Shown here piece by piece: positions 1 through 8,303 of a stretch of DNA of 64,000 bases (the stretch's first letter is position 1; every line of letters starts with the position of its first letter). The stretch is from positions 17,375-81,374 of the forward strand of contig JAJEHX010000025.1 of assembly GCA_022823465.1 (NCBI GenBank), read 5' to 3'. The notes beneath the pieces were generated by a model, which searched no databases, had not been told where the DNA came from, and worked only from the letters and a program-made list of their open reading frames with translations. This DNA comes from Candidatus Latescibacterota bacterium. GTDB lineage: Bacteria > JAAXHH01. Position numbers and translations under genes: made by a program.

Positions 1-987
1 CTTTTCCGGATCCCGAAGCGCGCTGGTGATGCTGGGTATCTCTACGTCCGGATTCCGAAGCGGCAGCGGAATATCCCGCGTGCCGTCGTCCACGCCGAGG
101 TAATCGTAAGCCCCGCCTTCGTAACTCAGCATGTCCTTGAAGGAGGACTGGGAGTTGATCCTGGTGGACGAGGAGAAGTTCATGGTGAAGGATTCGGGGA
201 GCGACTTGGTCTTCACGTTGACGCTGCCGCCGGTGAAGTTCCCGGGCTTGTCGGGCGTGAAGGTCTTTTCCGTGGTGATGTTGTCCAGGAGATTCGTCGC
301 GAATATATCCATCTGGACCGACTTGCTGTTCGGATCGGCGCTCGGCAGCGCGGTCCCGTTCAACTGCGCGGTGCTGTACCGCTCGCCCAGTCCGCGAATA
401 TAGACGTATTTGCCGTCAACGACCGACGCGCCGGTCACGCGGGTCATGGCCGACGCCACGTCGCCCTGAGCCGATCTGGAGATATCCTCGGCACTGATGG
501 CGTCACTGATGGACAGGGCGTTCTGCCTCTGCTTCAACAGCGCCGCTTCCGTGTTTTCCAGGGCTTTTGCCGTTACTTCCACCACGTCCGCCACAATAAG
601 CTCCTGCTCGACGACGATATCTATTCTGCTCACCTGGCCTGGCTCGACCAGGATCTCGGTGATCCGCTTCTGCGCAAACCCGATCATGGAGACAACGATC
701 GCATGCTGTCCCGCGGGAACGCCTCGAATGAGATACCTGCCATCGATATCGGCCATCGCGCCAAGCTCGTATCCTGCCACCATCACCGTGGCGCCGATCA
801 GGGGATCCCCTGTCTCCGCGTCGACGACCGTACCCGATATGCGGCCTTCGAGCCCTTGTGCGCGGACCTCTGTCAACGTGACCGCAAACAGCGTTGCCAC
901 GGTCACCGCGGCGAGCATCGACCTGATCATCCATCCGGGCACGATCTTCGAACATCTGGTTTCGGAGTGCAGGAACACCGACGTCAT
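1..987 (-). CDS. TonB-dependent outer-membrane receptor, N-terminal part (runs off the window)
   Basis: The first 329 residues are present; the barrel lies outside the window. An N-terminal hydrophobic export segment (about residues 20-42) is followed by a carboxypeptidase-regulatory-like beta domain (about 47-130; motifs SGTVVDAETGDPLIGA and DGRYLIRGVPAG) and a TonB plug domain (about 145-260; motif YIRGLGERYSTAQLNG, then NFTGGSVNVKTK). The family imports siderophores, glycans or other large substrates across the outer membrane using TonB energy. The start is the ATG at 987, preceded 7 nt upstream by AAGGAG; a TTG at 991 has no proper spacing. The substrate cannot be told from this part. The gene is transcribed away from ppk1, so the 453-base spacer to ppk1 is divergent. 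Confidence 0.9.
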   Translation of the reverse strand, partial: MTSVFLHSETRCSKIVPGWMIRSMLAAVTVATLFAVTLTEVRAQGLEGRISGTVVDAETGDPLIGATVMVAGYELGAMADIDGRYLIRGVPAGQHAIVVSMIGFAQKRITEILVEPGQVSRIDIVVEQELIVADVVEVTAKALENTEAALLKQRQNALSISDAISAEDISRSAQGDVASAMTRVTGASVVDGKYVYIRGLGERYSTAQLNGTALPSADPNSKSVQMDIFATNLLDNITTEKTFTPDKPGNFTGGSVNVKTKSLPESFTMNFSSSTRINSQSSFKDMLSYEGGAYDYLGVDDGTRDIPLPLRNPDVEIPSITSALRDPEK

Positions 988-1179
988 TCAACTTCTCCTT
1001 TCGGCTCGTTTAATAACCCGCCGGCGAGTACCTGGCCGCAGGCTGTAGTAAATCAACCGCGGACAATATAAGGAGGCTGTTTGACGATTCTGTTACGAAC
1101 AGTACACAAGACCATGACATTGACAGGACAATATGACTTATTCGCTCTTGCACTGTGAGGTCGAGACGACAAAGACGGC

Positions 1180-1210
1180 TTGACAAATCCTCCATTTCTC
1201 TTGTTTTATT
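1180..1210 (+). promoter_or_regulatory. possible sigma-70 promoter for ppk1
   Basis: TTGACA at 1180-1185 is followed after 19 nt by TTTATT at 1205-1210. The -35 box is perfect, but the spacing is longer than ideal. A start near 1217 would give a leader of about 220 nt that includes the tandem repeat. Confidence 0.35.
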
Positions 1211-1300
1211 GTTACTCGGACCAGGACGCGTACCCTGTCGATCCGGTGTTTATCCGGCCCGGTCTATTCCAGTCCGACCCGGTGTCGATCCGGTTCAGTC

Positions 1301-1340
1301 CGGTCCGGGGCGGCCCAGTCCGGTCCGGGGCGGCCCAGTC
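1301..1340. repeat. perfect 20-bp tandem duplication upstream of ppk1
   Basis: Two identical, adjacent 20-bp units, 1301-1320 and 1321-1340, each beginning CGGTCCGGGGCGG. They sit in a longer tract (about 1225-1345) made of similar CGGTCC/GACCCGG words, which suggests replication slippage in a low-complexity spacer. See the finding on recurrent tandem duplications. Confidence 0.9.
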
Positions 1341-1440
1341 CGACCCGGGCCGCAGACATCTGAATCGGTTGTCGTGGCGCGGTACCGCGCGCCAGCCAGT
1401 TGCAGGCCCTGAGGCCATCTATCATTCCGGTGACTTGATT

Positions 1441-3693
1441 ATGCCAGCCGCAAACGGAAACAACGCCCGGACCGCCACGGTCCGAACCATCGCTTCGAGG
1501 AGAGCCGGCCGCCGGTTCACCCGAAAGCCCCGGCCGTCCACGGCGCCGCTGGTGACGAACTACTGGCGCCCGGAGCACTTCTTCAACCGGGAACTGAGCT
1601 GGATGGAATTCAACGCGCGGGTGCTGGAAGAAGCGCTCGACCCGACGGTCCCCCTGCTCGAACGGGTGAAGTTCCTGGCCATATTCAGTACCAACCTGGA
1701 CGAATTCTTCATGATCCGGGTCGCCGGCGTGAAGAGGCAGATCGATGCGCAGATCCAGTCGACCCGGACGGCGGACGGCCTGAGTCCCCGGGAAGTCATG
1801 ACCGCGCTTTCGGCCCGGATGCACGAACTGGTCAACAAGCAGCACGGGCTGTTCATCAACGAGATCTTTCCGCAGCTCACCGCGCAGGGCATCGACATAC
1901 TCAAGCCCGAGCAGCTCAGCCCCTCGCAGAGGGCGTATCTGGACGAGTACTTCCGGAAGACCATCCTGCCCGTGGTAACCCCTCTGGCGGTGGACCCCGG
2001 CCATCCATTCCCGTACCTGGCCAACGGCACGCTCTGTCTCGTGGCCGAAATCCGCAAGATCCAGCGGTCCGTATTCCCCCATACCAATCTCTCGGTCATC
2101 CACCTGCCCACCTCGGTCATGCCGCGGTTCCTCGAGCTACCGTCCGAAAACGGCCGGCAGGCGTTCTTCATGCTGGAGGACGTCATCCTCATGAACCTGG
2201 ACCTGTTCTACAACGGCTACGAGGTGCTGAACTGCGCGTCGATCCGGGTGACGCGGGACGCCGACGTGGATTACGAGGAGGAAGGCGCGGAGGATCTGCT
2301 GACGGTCATCGAGGAAGGCATACGAAACCGGCGCAACGGGGCCGCCGTCCGGCTGCAGTACGATCCGGACCTGTCTGCCCGCATACTGGATATCCTGGTG
2401 GATGAACTGGAGCTGGAGCCGGAGGATCTCTACCCCACGGAGGGCTTCACCGCGTTCTCGGATCTCATCGAGTTCTACGATGCCATCGACCGGCCCGATC
2501 TGCTGGACGAGCCTTTTCCGCCCCAGCCGGCGACTTGCTTCGAGGGCGCCGTATCCCTGTGGGAAGCGATAAAAAAGGAAGACATTCTGCTGCACCACCC
2601 CTTCCATCAATTCAACGCGGTGGTCCGTTTCGTATCGGAGGCGGCGGTGGATCCTCACGTGCTGGCCATCAAGATGACCCTGTACCGGGTCAGCGCCAAT
2701 TCGCCCATTACCCGGGCGCTGACCCGGGCGGCGGAGAACGGCAAGGAAGTATCGGTGCTGCTGGAACTGAAGGCCCGGTTCGACGAGGCGGCGAACATCC
2801 AGTGGGCGAGGCAGCTGGAGGAGGCTGGGGCCCATGTGATCTACGGCATTCCAGGCATCAAGGTCCATTGCAAGGCCTGCCTGGTCGTGCGCCGCGAGGG
2901 AGAAGGGATTCACCGCTACTGTCACCTGGGCACGGGGAATTACAATGACAAGACGGCGCGCATCTACGCAGATTTCGGCCTCTTCACGGCCAGGGAGGAA
3001 TTCGGCGAGGACGTAACGCAGCTATTCAACCTGCTGACCGGCTACGCGCTGCCCTCGCATTTTCACCACCTCATTCTCTCACCCACGTCGATGCGGGAGG
3101 ACATGGTGAAACGGCTGCGGCGGGAGAGCGAAAACGCGCGGGCGGGACGGCCGGCCCTTGTCATCGCCAAGATCAACTCCCTCGTCGACCCGGACATGAT
3201 CGTGGAACTGTACCAGGCATCCCAGGCCGGCGTGCAGATTCAAACGATCATACGGGGCATATGCTGCCTGAGGCCGGGCGTTCCGGGGCTGAGCGAGAAC
3301 ATCAGCGTCATCAGTATCGTCGACCGGTTTCTAGAGCACGTCCGTCTCTTCTATTTCTACAACGACGGGGACCCGGAATACCTGTTTTCCAGCGCGGACT
3401 GGATGGATCGGAATCTCAACCGTCGCGTCGAAGTTTCCTTCCCGGTCCTGGACCGGGCGCTTCAGGCGGAACTTTGGGCGTATTTGAAGATACAGCTGAA
3501 GGACAACGTGAAAGCGCGGGAATTGCAGTCGGACGGAACGTACAGGTACGTGAAGAAAGCAGGAAGGCGTTTGCAGTCTCAGCGGGAATTGTACGAACTG
3601 GCCTGCGAGACGGTGCGGGTGAACGCGGGCATGAAACGCAATCGTACACGCGGGTCCCTGGAGGCCAGGACCCCGGAAGGACAAAAACGGTAG
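1441..3693 (+). CDS. ppk1: polyphosphate kinase (PPK1 family)
   Basis: Makes inorganic polyphosphate reversibly from ATP; acts as a cytoplasmic or membrane-associated oligomer. From the ATG at 1441 the protein has 750 residues, slightly longer than the usual 690-720 because of a basic N-terminal extension of about 45 residues. The PPK N-domain begins with NRELSWMEFNARVLEEA. The phospholipase-D-like catalytic half carries KVHCKACLVV, the HLGTGNYND motif and the second histidine segment FLEHVRLFYF, so both catalytic histidine regions look intact. The upstream open frame (from 1180) encodes low-complexity residues and was not taken as coding; the Shine-Dalgarno for 1441 is weak (GGTGA), so the start is moderately certain. 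The gene lies near phoBR, consistent with a phosphate role. Confidence 0.95.
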   Translation: MPAANGNNARTATVRTIASRRAGRRFTRKPRPSTAPLVTNYWRPEHFFNRELSWMEFNARVLEEALDPTVPLLERVKFLAIFSTNLDEFFMIRVAGVKRQIDAQIQSTRTADGLSPREVMTALSARMHELVNKQHGLFINEIFPQLTAQGIDILKPEQLSPSQRAYLDEYFRKTILPVVTPLAVDPGHPFPYLANGTLCLVAEIRKIQRSVFPHTNLSVIHLPTSVMPRFLELPSENGRQAFFMLEDVILMNLDLFYNGYEVLNCASIRVTRDADVDYEEEGAEDLLTVIEEGIRNRRNGAAVRLQYDPDLSARILDILVDELELEPEDLYPTEGFTAFSDLIEFYDAIDRPDLLDEPFPPQPATCFEGAVSLWEAIKKEDILLHHPFHQFNAVVRFVSEAAVDPHVLAIKMTLYRVSANSPITRALTRAAENGKEVSVLLELKARFDEAANIQWARQLEEAGAHVIYGIPGIKVHCKACLVVRREGEGIHRYCHLGTGNYNDKTARIYADFGLFTAREEFGEDVTQLFNLLTGYALPSHFHHLILSPTSMREDMVKRLRRESENARAGRPALVIAKINSLVDPDMIVELYQASQAGVQIQTIIRGICCLRPGVPGLSENISVISIVDRFLEHVRLFYFYNDGDPEYLFSSADWMDRNLNRRVEVSFPVLDRALQAELWAYLKIQLKDNVKARELQSDGTYRYVKKAGRRLQSQRELYELACETVRVNAGMKRNRTRGSLEARTPEGQKR

Positions 3694-3725
3694 GAGACGG
3701 GGGAAACCCGCGAGGCAGTTAACAC

Positions 3726-3768
3726 ACAGGCGGACCGGGGCGTGCAATGATCTCCCCGGTCCGTCTGT
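3726..3768. terminator. bidirectional hairpin terminator between ppk1 and the small membrane gene
   Basis: Fifteen-base-pair stem, 3726-3740 with 3754-3768, one G-T pair, 13-nt loop. It is followed on the plus strand by the T-rich run TTTCTGTGTGTGTGTT. It lies between two convergent genes that stop at 3693 and 3782. Confidence 0.75.
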
Positions 3769-3781
3769 TTCTGTGTGTGTG

Positions 3782-4111
3782 TTATCCTCCGATGCGGGCC
3801 GCCACTCTCTTGACGAGAATGGTTGCGACACCGGCGTACAGGACCGTGCTGACCGGATCCATGATGGCATCCAGGGCACCGCCGATGGCCGGGATATTGC
3901 CGAGTACATCCATGCCCGCGGCCGCGCCGACGGCGATCGTAACCGCCAGGTAGCCCGTCGCGTCTTCCGCGTCAACCGCCATGTGCGCGTAAAGCAGGCC
4001 GAGAATCGCCAGCGCCATCATGGTCAGTGCCGATGAGATCAACGCACCGGGAAACAGCCCTTCGATTACTGCCAGGATGACAGAGATTATAACGACAAGC
4101 CGTGTTGCCAT
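3782..4111 (-). CDS. small membrane protein, copy 2 of a tandem paralogous pair (unknown function)
   Basis: A 109-residue hydrophobic protein with three or four predicted membrane segments (about residues 4-24, 27-46, 53-75 and 85-105). I do not recognise the family. The C-terminal half contains VDAEDAT, then IAVGAAAG, DVL and NIPAIGGALDA, all also present in the neighbouring gene at 4210-4539, with about two thirds identity by eye over the last 64 residues. The N-terminal third is much less alike. ATG at 4111 has AGGAGG 8 nt upstream. It lies 98 nt downstream of its paralogue and is probably cotranscribed with it, ending at the hairpin at 3726-3768. Confidence 0.8.
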   Translation of the reverse strand: MATRLVVIISVILAVIEGLFPGALISSALTMMALAILGLLYAHMAVDAEDATGYLAVTIAVGAAAGMDVLGNIPAIGGALDAIMDPVSTVLYAGVATILVKRVAARIGG

Positions 4112-4209
4112 ATACCTAACCTCCTGAATCGAAACTGCGACTCGTTACGTGAGTGTTCCGTGTGGGGACACCGCGCTTGCCGCGGCGTGAGTCCGCCGGA
4201 TCGCGATCG

Positions 4210-4539
4210 TCAACCTTTGATCCGGTTTACCGTCCGCATGATCAGGATGGAAACCACGCTGGCATACAGGGCTGAACTGGCCGGATCGAGCATGGCGTCC
4301 AGGGCGCCGCCGATGGCCGGTATGTTGCTCAACACGTCCGCGCCCGCGGCCGCGCCGACCGCTATGGTCACGACGAGAAAATCCGTCGCGTTCTCCGCGT
4401 CGACTCCCATGAAACCGTAGATGATGCCCAGGACGACAATCAGGAGCATCATAACCCCGCCGTCATTCATCATGCCACCCGCTAAACCCTGAATAATCGC
4501 CAGCAGGGCGATTAAAATGACAACTACTCTGGTCACCAT
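4210..4539 (-). CDS. small membrane protein, copy 1 of a tandem paralogous pair (unknown function)
   Basis: A 109-residue hydrophobic protein, the same length as the neighbour at 3782-4111 and clearly related to it. The shared signature is VDAE.AT followed by IAVGAAAG, DVL.NIPAIGGALDA and a positively charged C-terminal end (RTVNRIKG here, RVAARIGG in the other). The N-terminus differs and here contains a Gly/Met-rich turn (GGMMNDGG). ATG at 4539 has AGGAGG 5 nt upstream. Its own promoter is predicted at 4789-4817, giving a leader of about 240 nt. No function is assigned; conservation of the central helix-loop-helix suggests a membrane-embedded structural motif. Confidence 0.8.
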   Translation of the reverse strand: MVTRVVVILIALLAIIQGLAGGMMNDGGVMMLLIVVLGIIYGFMGVDAENATDFLVVTIAVGAAAGADVLSNIPAIGGALDAMLDPASSALYASVVSILIMRTVNRIKG

Positions 4540-4767
4540 GTCTACCTCCTAGAGGAGAGAGATTTTGCCACGGGCCGCGCGCACGCGCCCATGACGGGAA
4601 ACGACGGCGGGACGAACCTGCGTCGCGTACGCACAGCAAACCCCACCTGTCGCTAACTTCCTTCGAAACGATCCAGTCAGACGTGCGCGTCCGCGCGTCA
4701 TCGACTGCCTTCAGAAGCCTGGTCGGAGTCCTGCGGGATCGGGCCTGTTTCCCCGATGGTCCTATTG

Positions 4768-4847
4768 CATTTTTTGGGTTATGTAACCAATAAATATCGG
4801 TAGTACAGGACTGTCAAGGGTAATTGTGTGATTTACCCCAAAAAATG
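4768..4847. repeat. 11-bp perfect inverted repeat flanking a promoter
   Basis: Arms at 4768-4778 (CATTTTTTGGG) and 4837-4847 (CCCAAAAAATG), 58 bp apart. They enclose the predicted minus-strand promoter at 4789-4817. The right arm's A-tract doubles as the T-run of the phoBR terminator. Confidence 0.8.
4789..4817 (-). promoter_or_regulatory. predicted sigma-70 promoter for the small membrane protein pair
   Basis: On the minus strand TTGACA (4817-4812), a 17-nt spacer, and TTTATT (4794-4789). The same -10 hexamer and spacing appear at the predicted lepA promoter (39301-39329). Confidence 0.55.
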
Positions 4848-4868
4848 GGCCTGGCCTGAAGTGGCCGG
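4840..4868 (-). terminator. likely terminator after phoR
   Basis: Read on the minus strand: CCGGCC, a 6-nt loop, GGCC, a bulged A and GG form a six-pair stem. CCCA and six T's follow. It begins 27 nt after the phoR stop. The T-run is offset 4 nt from the stem, so confidence is moderate. Confidence 0.5.
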
Positions 4869-4895
4869 AAGTGGAACCGGGGAAGAACTTGCTAT

Positions 4896-6758
4896 TTAAG
4901 TCATGCCGTCAGTTGAAGTTCCGGAGACTGCCTCGCGGTCCGACTGAGGAAGTCGACCCGACTCGGCGGCGGTTTCATCTTCCGGCCAGGCGGGGAGCGA
5001 AAGGAAGAAGCTCGCGCCTTCGCCGACCCGGCTCTCGACCCAGGCCCGTCCATTCAACAATTCCATGGTGTGGCGGACGATCGCAAGGCCGAGGCCGGTC
5101 CCCCCCAGCGCCCTTGATCGCGCCCGGTCCACCCGGAAGAATCGTTCGAAGATCCGCGGTAAGGCATCGGACGGAATACCGGGTCCCGTATCGGCTACGG
5201 ACAGGACGATCTCCTCGCCCCGTTCCGCGATGCCTACGGTGATCAATCCGCCGTCCTCAGTATACTTGACGGCGTTGTCGACCAGGTTGGAGAGGGCCCG
5301 CTCCATCAGCGCGGCGTTACCGCGCGCGGGTTTTTTCGTTTCGAACCGGAGGGCAAACTTCAGATGCTTGCGGGCGATCTGTTCCGCGAATCCCTCCGCG
5401 ACTCGTTCGGATATCCGGTCGAGGTGGCAGGCCGCAATTTCGACCTCATACTGTCCGGACTCGATCCGGGAGAGTTGGAGGAGGTCCTCGACCAGCGCCT
5501 GCAACCGGTCGGTATGGTGCAATATGGAGTTGACGAAGCGGCGCAACGCGGTCGTATCGTCCATGGCGCCGTCCAGCAGGGTCTCGACATAGCCCTTGAT
5601 GGAGGTCAGGGGGGTCCTGAGCTCGTGGGACACGTTGGCCACGAAGTCCTTCCGAACCTGTTCGAGGCGCCGCAGTTCGGTCGCGTCGTGGAACACGGCG
5701 ACCACGCCGTGAAGCCGCTCGCCGATGCGTATGGGCGTCAGATGCACCTGGAAGATGCGCTGGCTCCATTCCAGGGTCAGGTCGAAGACGGTGTCCCCGT
5801 TCAGAGAGGGCGCGGAGTCGATCGCGGCGTCCACCGCGCTTTGCAGGTCATGGTTGCGCACCACCTCGATCGGCCGCTTGTTCAGGCACCAGGCGTCCAC
5901 CTCCATCATGTGCTTGAATGCCGGGTTGACCATCAGGATCCGGCCATCGGCGGAGGTGACCATGACGCCTTCCGCCATGCCTGACAGCACGGCTTCGAGC
6001 TGGGCGTTCTCTTCCCGGATCTGCGAAATCCGCTCCTTTGACTGCTGGGCCATCTCGTTCAGGGCGGCGGCCAGCGAGGCCAGCTCGGCGTGGGCGGGCG
6101 CGGAGGCCGTGACCGTGAGATCGCCGGCGGCCTGACGGAGGGCGACTTCCGTCATGCGTTCGATGGGACGGGATACCAGCCTCTCCGTGGCCCAGCTCAG
6201 CACGACGCTCAACAAGAGGCCGATGCAAAGGGCGGCAAGCACGATCTTCCATATGTGAGACTCGATCCACTGGAACTGCTGAAGCGGCAGCGCGACGCGC
6301 ACGACGCCCCGCGTTCCCTCGGCCTGGAAGGGTACCGCCACGTAAGCCATGTCGGTTTCCAGGGTATTGCTGTATCGGATGCTGTTGCCGACGCCCGACG
6401 CGACGGCCTCGGTGATTTCGGGCCGGTCGCCGTGGTTTTCCATAAAAGGAACGGCAGAAAGGGGGATGGATGAATCACCGGCCACGACGCCGTCTTCCGC
6501 CACTACGGTCACCCGGGCGCCGCACTGCTCCGCCAGGCGGTCCGCGATCGGATCGACCGTCCCGGGAGAAAGCGAAGGGAGCGGGGTGTTTTCGAGGTAG
6601 GACTGGATCAGGCGCGCGTCGTTGAGCAACTGCTGGCGGGTGTGGCCGCTTACGTCCCCGCGCAGGGACGTGTTCAGGTAAACGTACACCGCGCCTGCCA
6701 CCAGGAGGGTGAAGGCAACGTAGCCGACCAGAATCTTGGTTTGAAGCGAAAACCGCAT
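4896..6758 (-). CDS. phoR: PhoR-type sensor histidine kinase
   Basis: Membrane sensor kinase that should phosphorylate the partner response regulator encoded just upstream. The 620 residues contain: TM1 (about 8-28), an extracytoplasmic sensor region (30-165), TM2 (about 170-190), HAMP (190-245), PAS (250-360), HisKA with the phospho-accepting His378 in VSHELRTP, and HATPase with N-box NLVDNAVKY (491-499), DTGPGI (523-528) and GGTGLGLAI (552-560). All catalytic boxes look intact. The start is the ATG at 6758, 8 nt after the phoB stop; upstream in-frame codons overlap phoB and are not needed. Domain order HAMP-PAS-HisKA matches PhoR. No pstSCAB genes lie in this window, so the phosphate role is inferred from family and from nearby ppk1. 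Confidence 0.9.
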   Translation of the reverse strand: MRFSLQTKILVGYVAFTLLVAGAVYVYLNTSLRGDVSGHTRQQLLNDARLIQSYLENTPLPSLSPGTVDPIADRLAEQCGARVTVVAEDGVVAGDSSIPLSAVPFMENHGDRPEITEAVASGVGNSIRYSNTLETDMAYVAVPFQAEGTRGVVRVALPLQQFQWIESHIWKIVLAALCIGLLLSVVLSWATERLVSRPIERMTEVALRQAAGDLTVTASAPAHAELASLAAALNEMAQQSKERISQIREENAQLEAVLSGMAEGVMVTSADGRILMVNPAFKHMMEVDAWCLNKRPIEVVRNHDLQSAVDAAIDSAPSLNGDTVFDLTLEWSQRIFQVHLTPIRIGERLHGVVAVFHDATELRRLEQVRKDFVANVSHELRTPLTSIKGYVETLLDGAMDDTTALRRFVNSILHHTDRLQALVEDLLQLSRIESGQYEVEIAACHLDRISERVAEGFAEQIARKHLKFALRFETKKPARGNAALMERALSNLVDNAVKYTEDGGLITVGIAERGEEIVLSVADTGPGIPSDALPRIFERFFRVDRARSRALGGTGLGLAIVRHTMELLNGRAWVESRVGEGASFFLSLPAWPEDETAAESGRLPQSDREAVSGTSTDGMT

Positions 6759-6766
6759 GACGTGGC

Positions 6767-7444
6767 CTACCTGGTGAAGCGGTAGCCTACTCCGCGCACC
6801 GTTTCCACCATGCCGCTGGCCTCGCCGAGTTTCTCTCTCAGGCGCTTGATGTGGGCGTCCACGGTACGGCCGTACCCCATGTAGTCGTAGCCCCACACCA
6901 CGTCGAGCAGTTCTTCCCGCGTCTGCACTCGTCCCCGGCGCTGATAGAGGATGACCAGCAGTTTGAATTCGGTGGCCGTCAGGGAAACGGAACGGCCCGC
7001 TACGGACACGTGGTGACCTTCCACGTCGATGACGAGGGGGCCGACACGGGCCGGACCCTGGGTTTCGGGTACGGTACGCCGGCGCAGTATGTTGCGGATG
7101 CGCAGGGCGATCTCCCGGGGACTGAAGGGTTTGACCACGTAGTCGTCGGCGCCCAGTTCGAGACCGATGATCCGGTCGATTTCCTCGCTTTTGGCGGTCA
7201 GCATCAGGATGGGAATGGACCGCGTGCGTTCGTCCTGCTTCAGAATGCGGCAGACCTCGGTGCCTTCGAGTCCGGGCAGCATCAGGTCGAGCACGATGAG
7301 ATCGGGCGTATCGTCACGGGCTTTCTCCAGGGCGGCGGGGCCGTCCGCCGCCACGATGACGTCAAAACCCGACTTCTCCAGGTTGTACTGGATGATTTCC
7401 ACGATATCCGGTTCGTCGTCGACGACCAGTATCGTCTGTCGCAT
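6767..7444 (-). CDS. phoB: PhoB-type response regulator
   Basis: OmpR/PhoB-family transcription factor of 225 residues. The receiver domain (1-120) has acidic residues D9/D10, phosphorylation site D53 (VLDLMLP), T83 and K105 (VVKPFSP). The C-terminal winged-helix domain (about 130-225) ends with the recognition region GYGRTVDAHIKRLREKLGE. The start chosen is the ATG at 7444 because AGGGAG lies 5 nt upstream; a GTG two codons earlier would overlap that ribosome site. It precedes phoR by 8 nt and forms an operon with it. Likely activates phosphate-starvation genes when phosphorylated. Confidence 0.92.
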   Translation of the reverse strand: MRQTILVVDDEPDIVEIIQYNLEKSGFDVIVAADGPAALEKARDDTPDLIVLDLMLPGLEGTEVCRILKQDERTRSIPILMLTAKSEEIDRIIGLELGADDYVVKPFSPREIALRIRNILRRRTVPETQGPARVGPLVIDVEGHHVSVAGRSVSLTATEFKLLVILYQRRGRVQTREELLDVVWGYDYMGYGRTVDAHIKRLREKLGEASGMVETVRGVGYRFTR

Positions 7445-7547
7445 CTTCACTCCCTGTCTCTCGCGGCCGGTACTATCAAGGTATCATAAATATATCTGGA
7501 GAGCGCCCTGTTGAAAACACAAAACAAGGCCGGATCGGAAACGGCGC

Positions 7548-8186
7548 CTACTTCGCCGAGGGGCAAAGATCGCTCAGCACGCATTCGTCGCACTTCGGCC
7601 GCCGGGCGACGCAAGTCTTCCGCCCGTGGCTCGCAAAGAGATGTCCCAGGCCCGTCCAGTCCGATTCGGGCACGATCTTCGCCAGGTCGGACTCGATCCG
7701 GTCCGGGTCGGCCTGTTTCGTGAAACCGAGGAGAGCGGAGAGTCTTTTTACGTGGGTGTCCACGGCAATGCCCGGCATGCCGAAAGCGTTCCCTCGCACC
7801 ACGTTGGCCGTTTTCCGGCCCACGCCGGCCAGGCTGGTGAGGTCCTCCATGCGCGCGGGAACCTCGCCGCCGTGGAGGTCGATCAACGCCTGACAGCATT
7901 TCCGGATATTGGCCGCCTTGTTGCGGTAGAATCCGGTGGTAAAGATATCCGCTTCAAGCGCTTCGGCGGGCGCGGCCAGATAGTGTCCCGGGGTGGGGTA
8001 CTTTTCGAAGAGGGACGCCGTGACGATGTTTACCCGGTGGTCCGTGCACTGCGCCGAAAGGATGGTCGCGATCAGCAGTTCGAAGGGCGTCGTGAAGTTG
8101 AGCGCAGGACCCACGTCGGGGTAGGTCTTCTTCAGGCGGTCCAGCACCTCCACCATCCGTTCACGCTGCGCTTTCCTGCTCGGCAT
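7548..8186 (-). CDS. nth: endonuclease III, base-excision repair glycosylase/AP lyase
   Basis: Removes oxidised pyrimidines and cleaves the abasic site by beta-elimination. The 212-residue protein has the helix-hairpin-helix LAGVGRKTA (119-127) with catalytic Lys125, catalytic Asp143 in VDTHVKR, and a C-terminal iron-sulfur cluster signature with Cys192, Cys199, Cys202 and Cys208. Length and motifs are standard. It lies 117 nt downstream of the polX-like gene on the same strand, so the two may be coexpressed for DNA repair. Confidence 0.95.
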   Translation of the reverse strand: MPSRKAQRERMVEVLDRLKKTYPDVGPALNFTTPFELLIATILSAQCTDHRVNIVTASLFEKYPTPGHYLAAPAEALEADIFTTGFYRNKAANIRKCCQALIDLHGGEVPARMEDLTSLAGVGRKTANVVRGNAFGMPGIAVDTHVKRLSALLGFTKQADPDRIESDLAKIVPESDWTGLGHLFASHGRKTCVARRPKCDECVLSDLCPSAK

Positions 8187-8303
8187 GCTTCACGTCCTCC
8201 CCGCGGGAAGCGGCTGGCGCGGAGACTACCGGGCCGTTCACGCCATGGTAGCCGGGACCGGGAAACCAGGACCGTTCACGCCGCGGTACCGGCCGCGGAT
8301 CGT

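Larger units (their letters stand above)
988..1440. other. divergent spacer between TonB receptor and ppk1
   Basis: This 453-base stretch has no convincing gene. It holds the receptor ribosome site (AAGGAG at 995-1000, read on the minus strand), AT-rich sequence from about 1055 to 1215 suited to promoters in both directions, and a GC-rich low-complexity part from about 1225 to 1345 built from CGGTCC/GATCCGG-like words, including a perfect 20-bp tandem duplication. The frame of ppk1 stays open upstream of its ATG, but the translated low-complexity residues do not look like protein. Confidence 0.6.
4540..4895. other. spacer between phoR and the small membrane pair
   Basis: These 356 bases have no gene. 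Read on the minus strand they hold a likely terminator for phoBR (4840-4868), then a sigma-70-type promoter (4789-4817) for the membrane-protein pair, both enclosed by an 11-bp inverted repeat. The rest (4540-4760), a long leader for the membrane genes, is GC-rich and I see no clear structure in it. Confidence 0.6.

Noticed and set aside
1180..1440. Extension of ppk1 by 87 residues upstream from an in-frame TTG
   Set aside because: The extension is low-complexity, includes the 20-bp tandem repeat and a TTGACA promoter-like box, and has no PPK similarity; the ATG at 1441 gives a near-normal protein.
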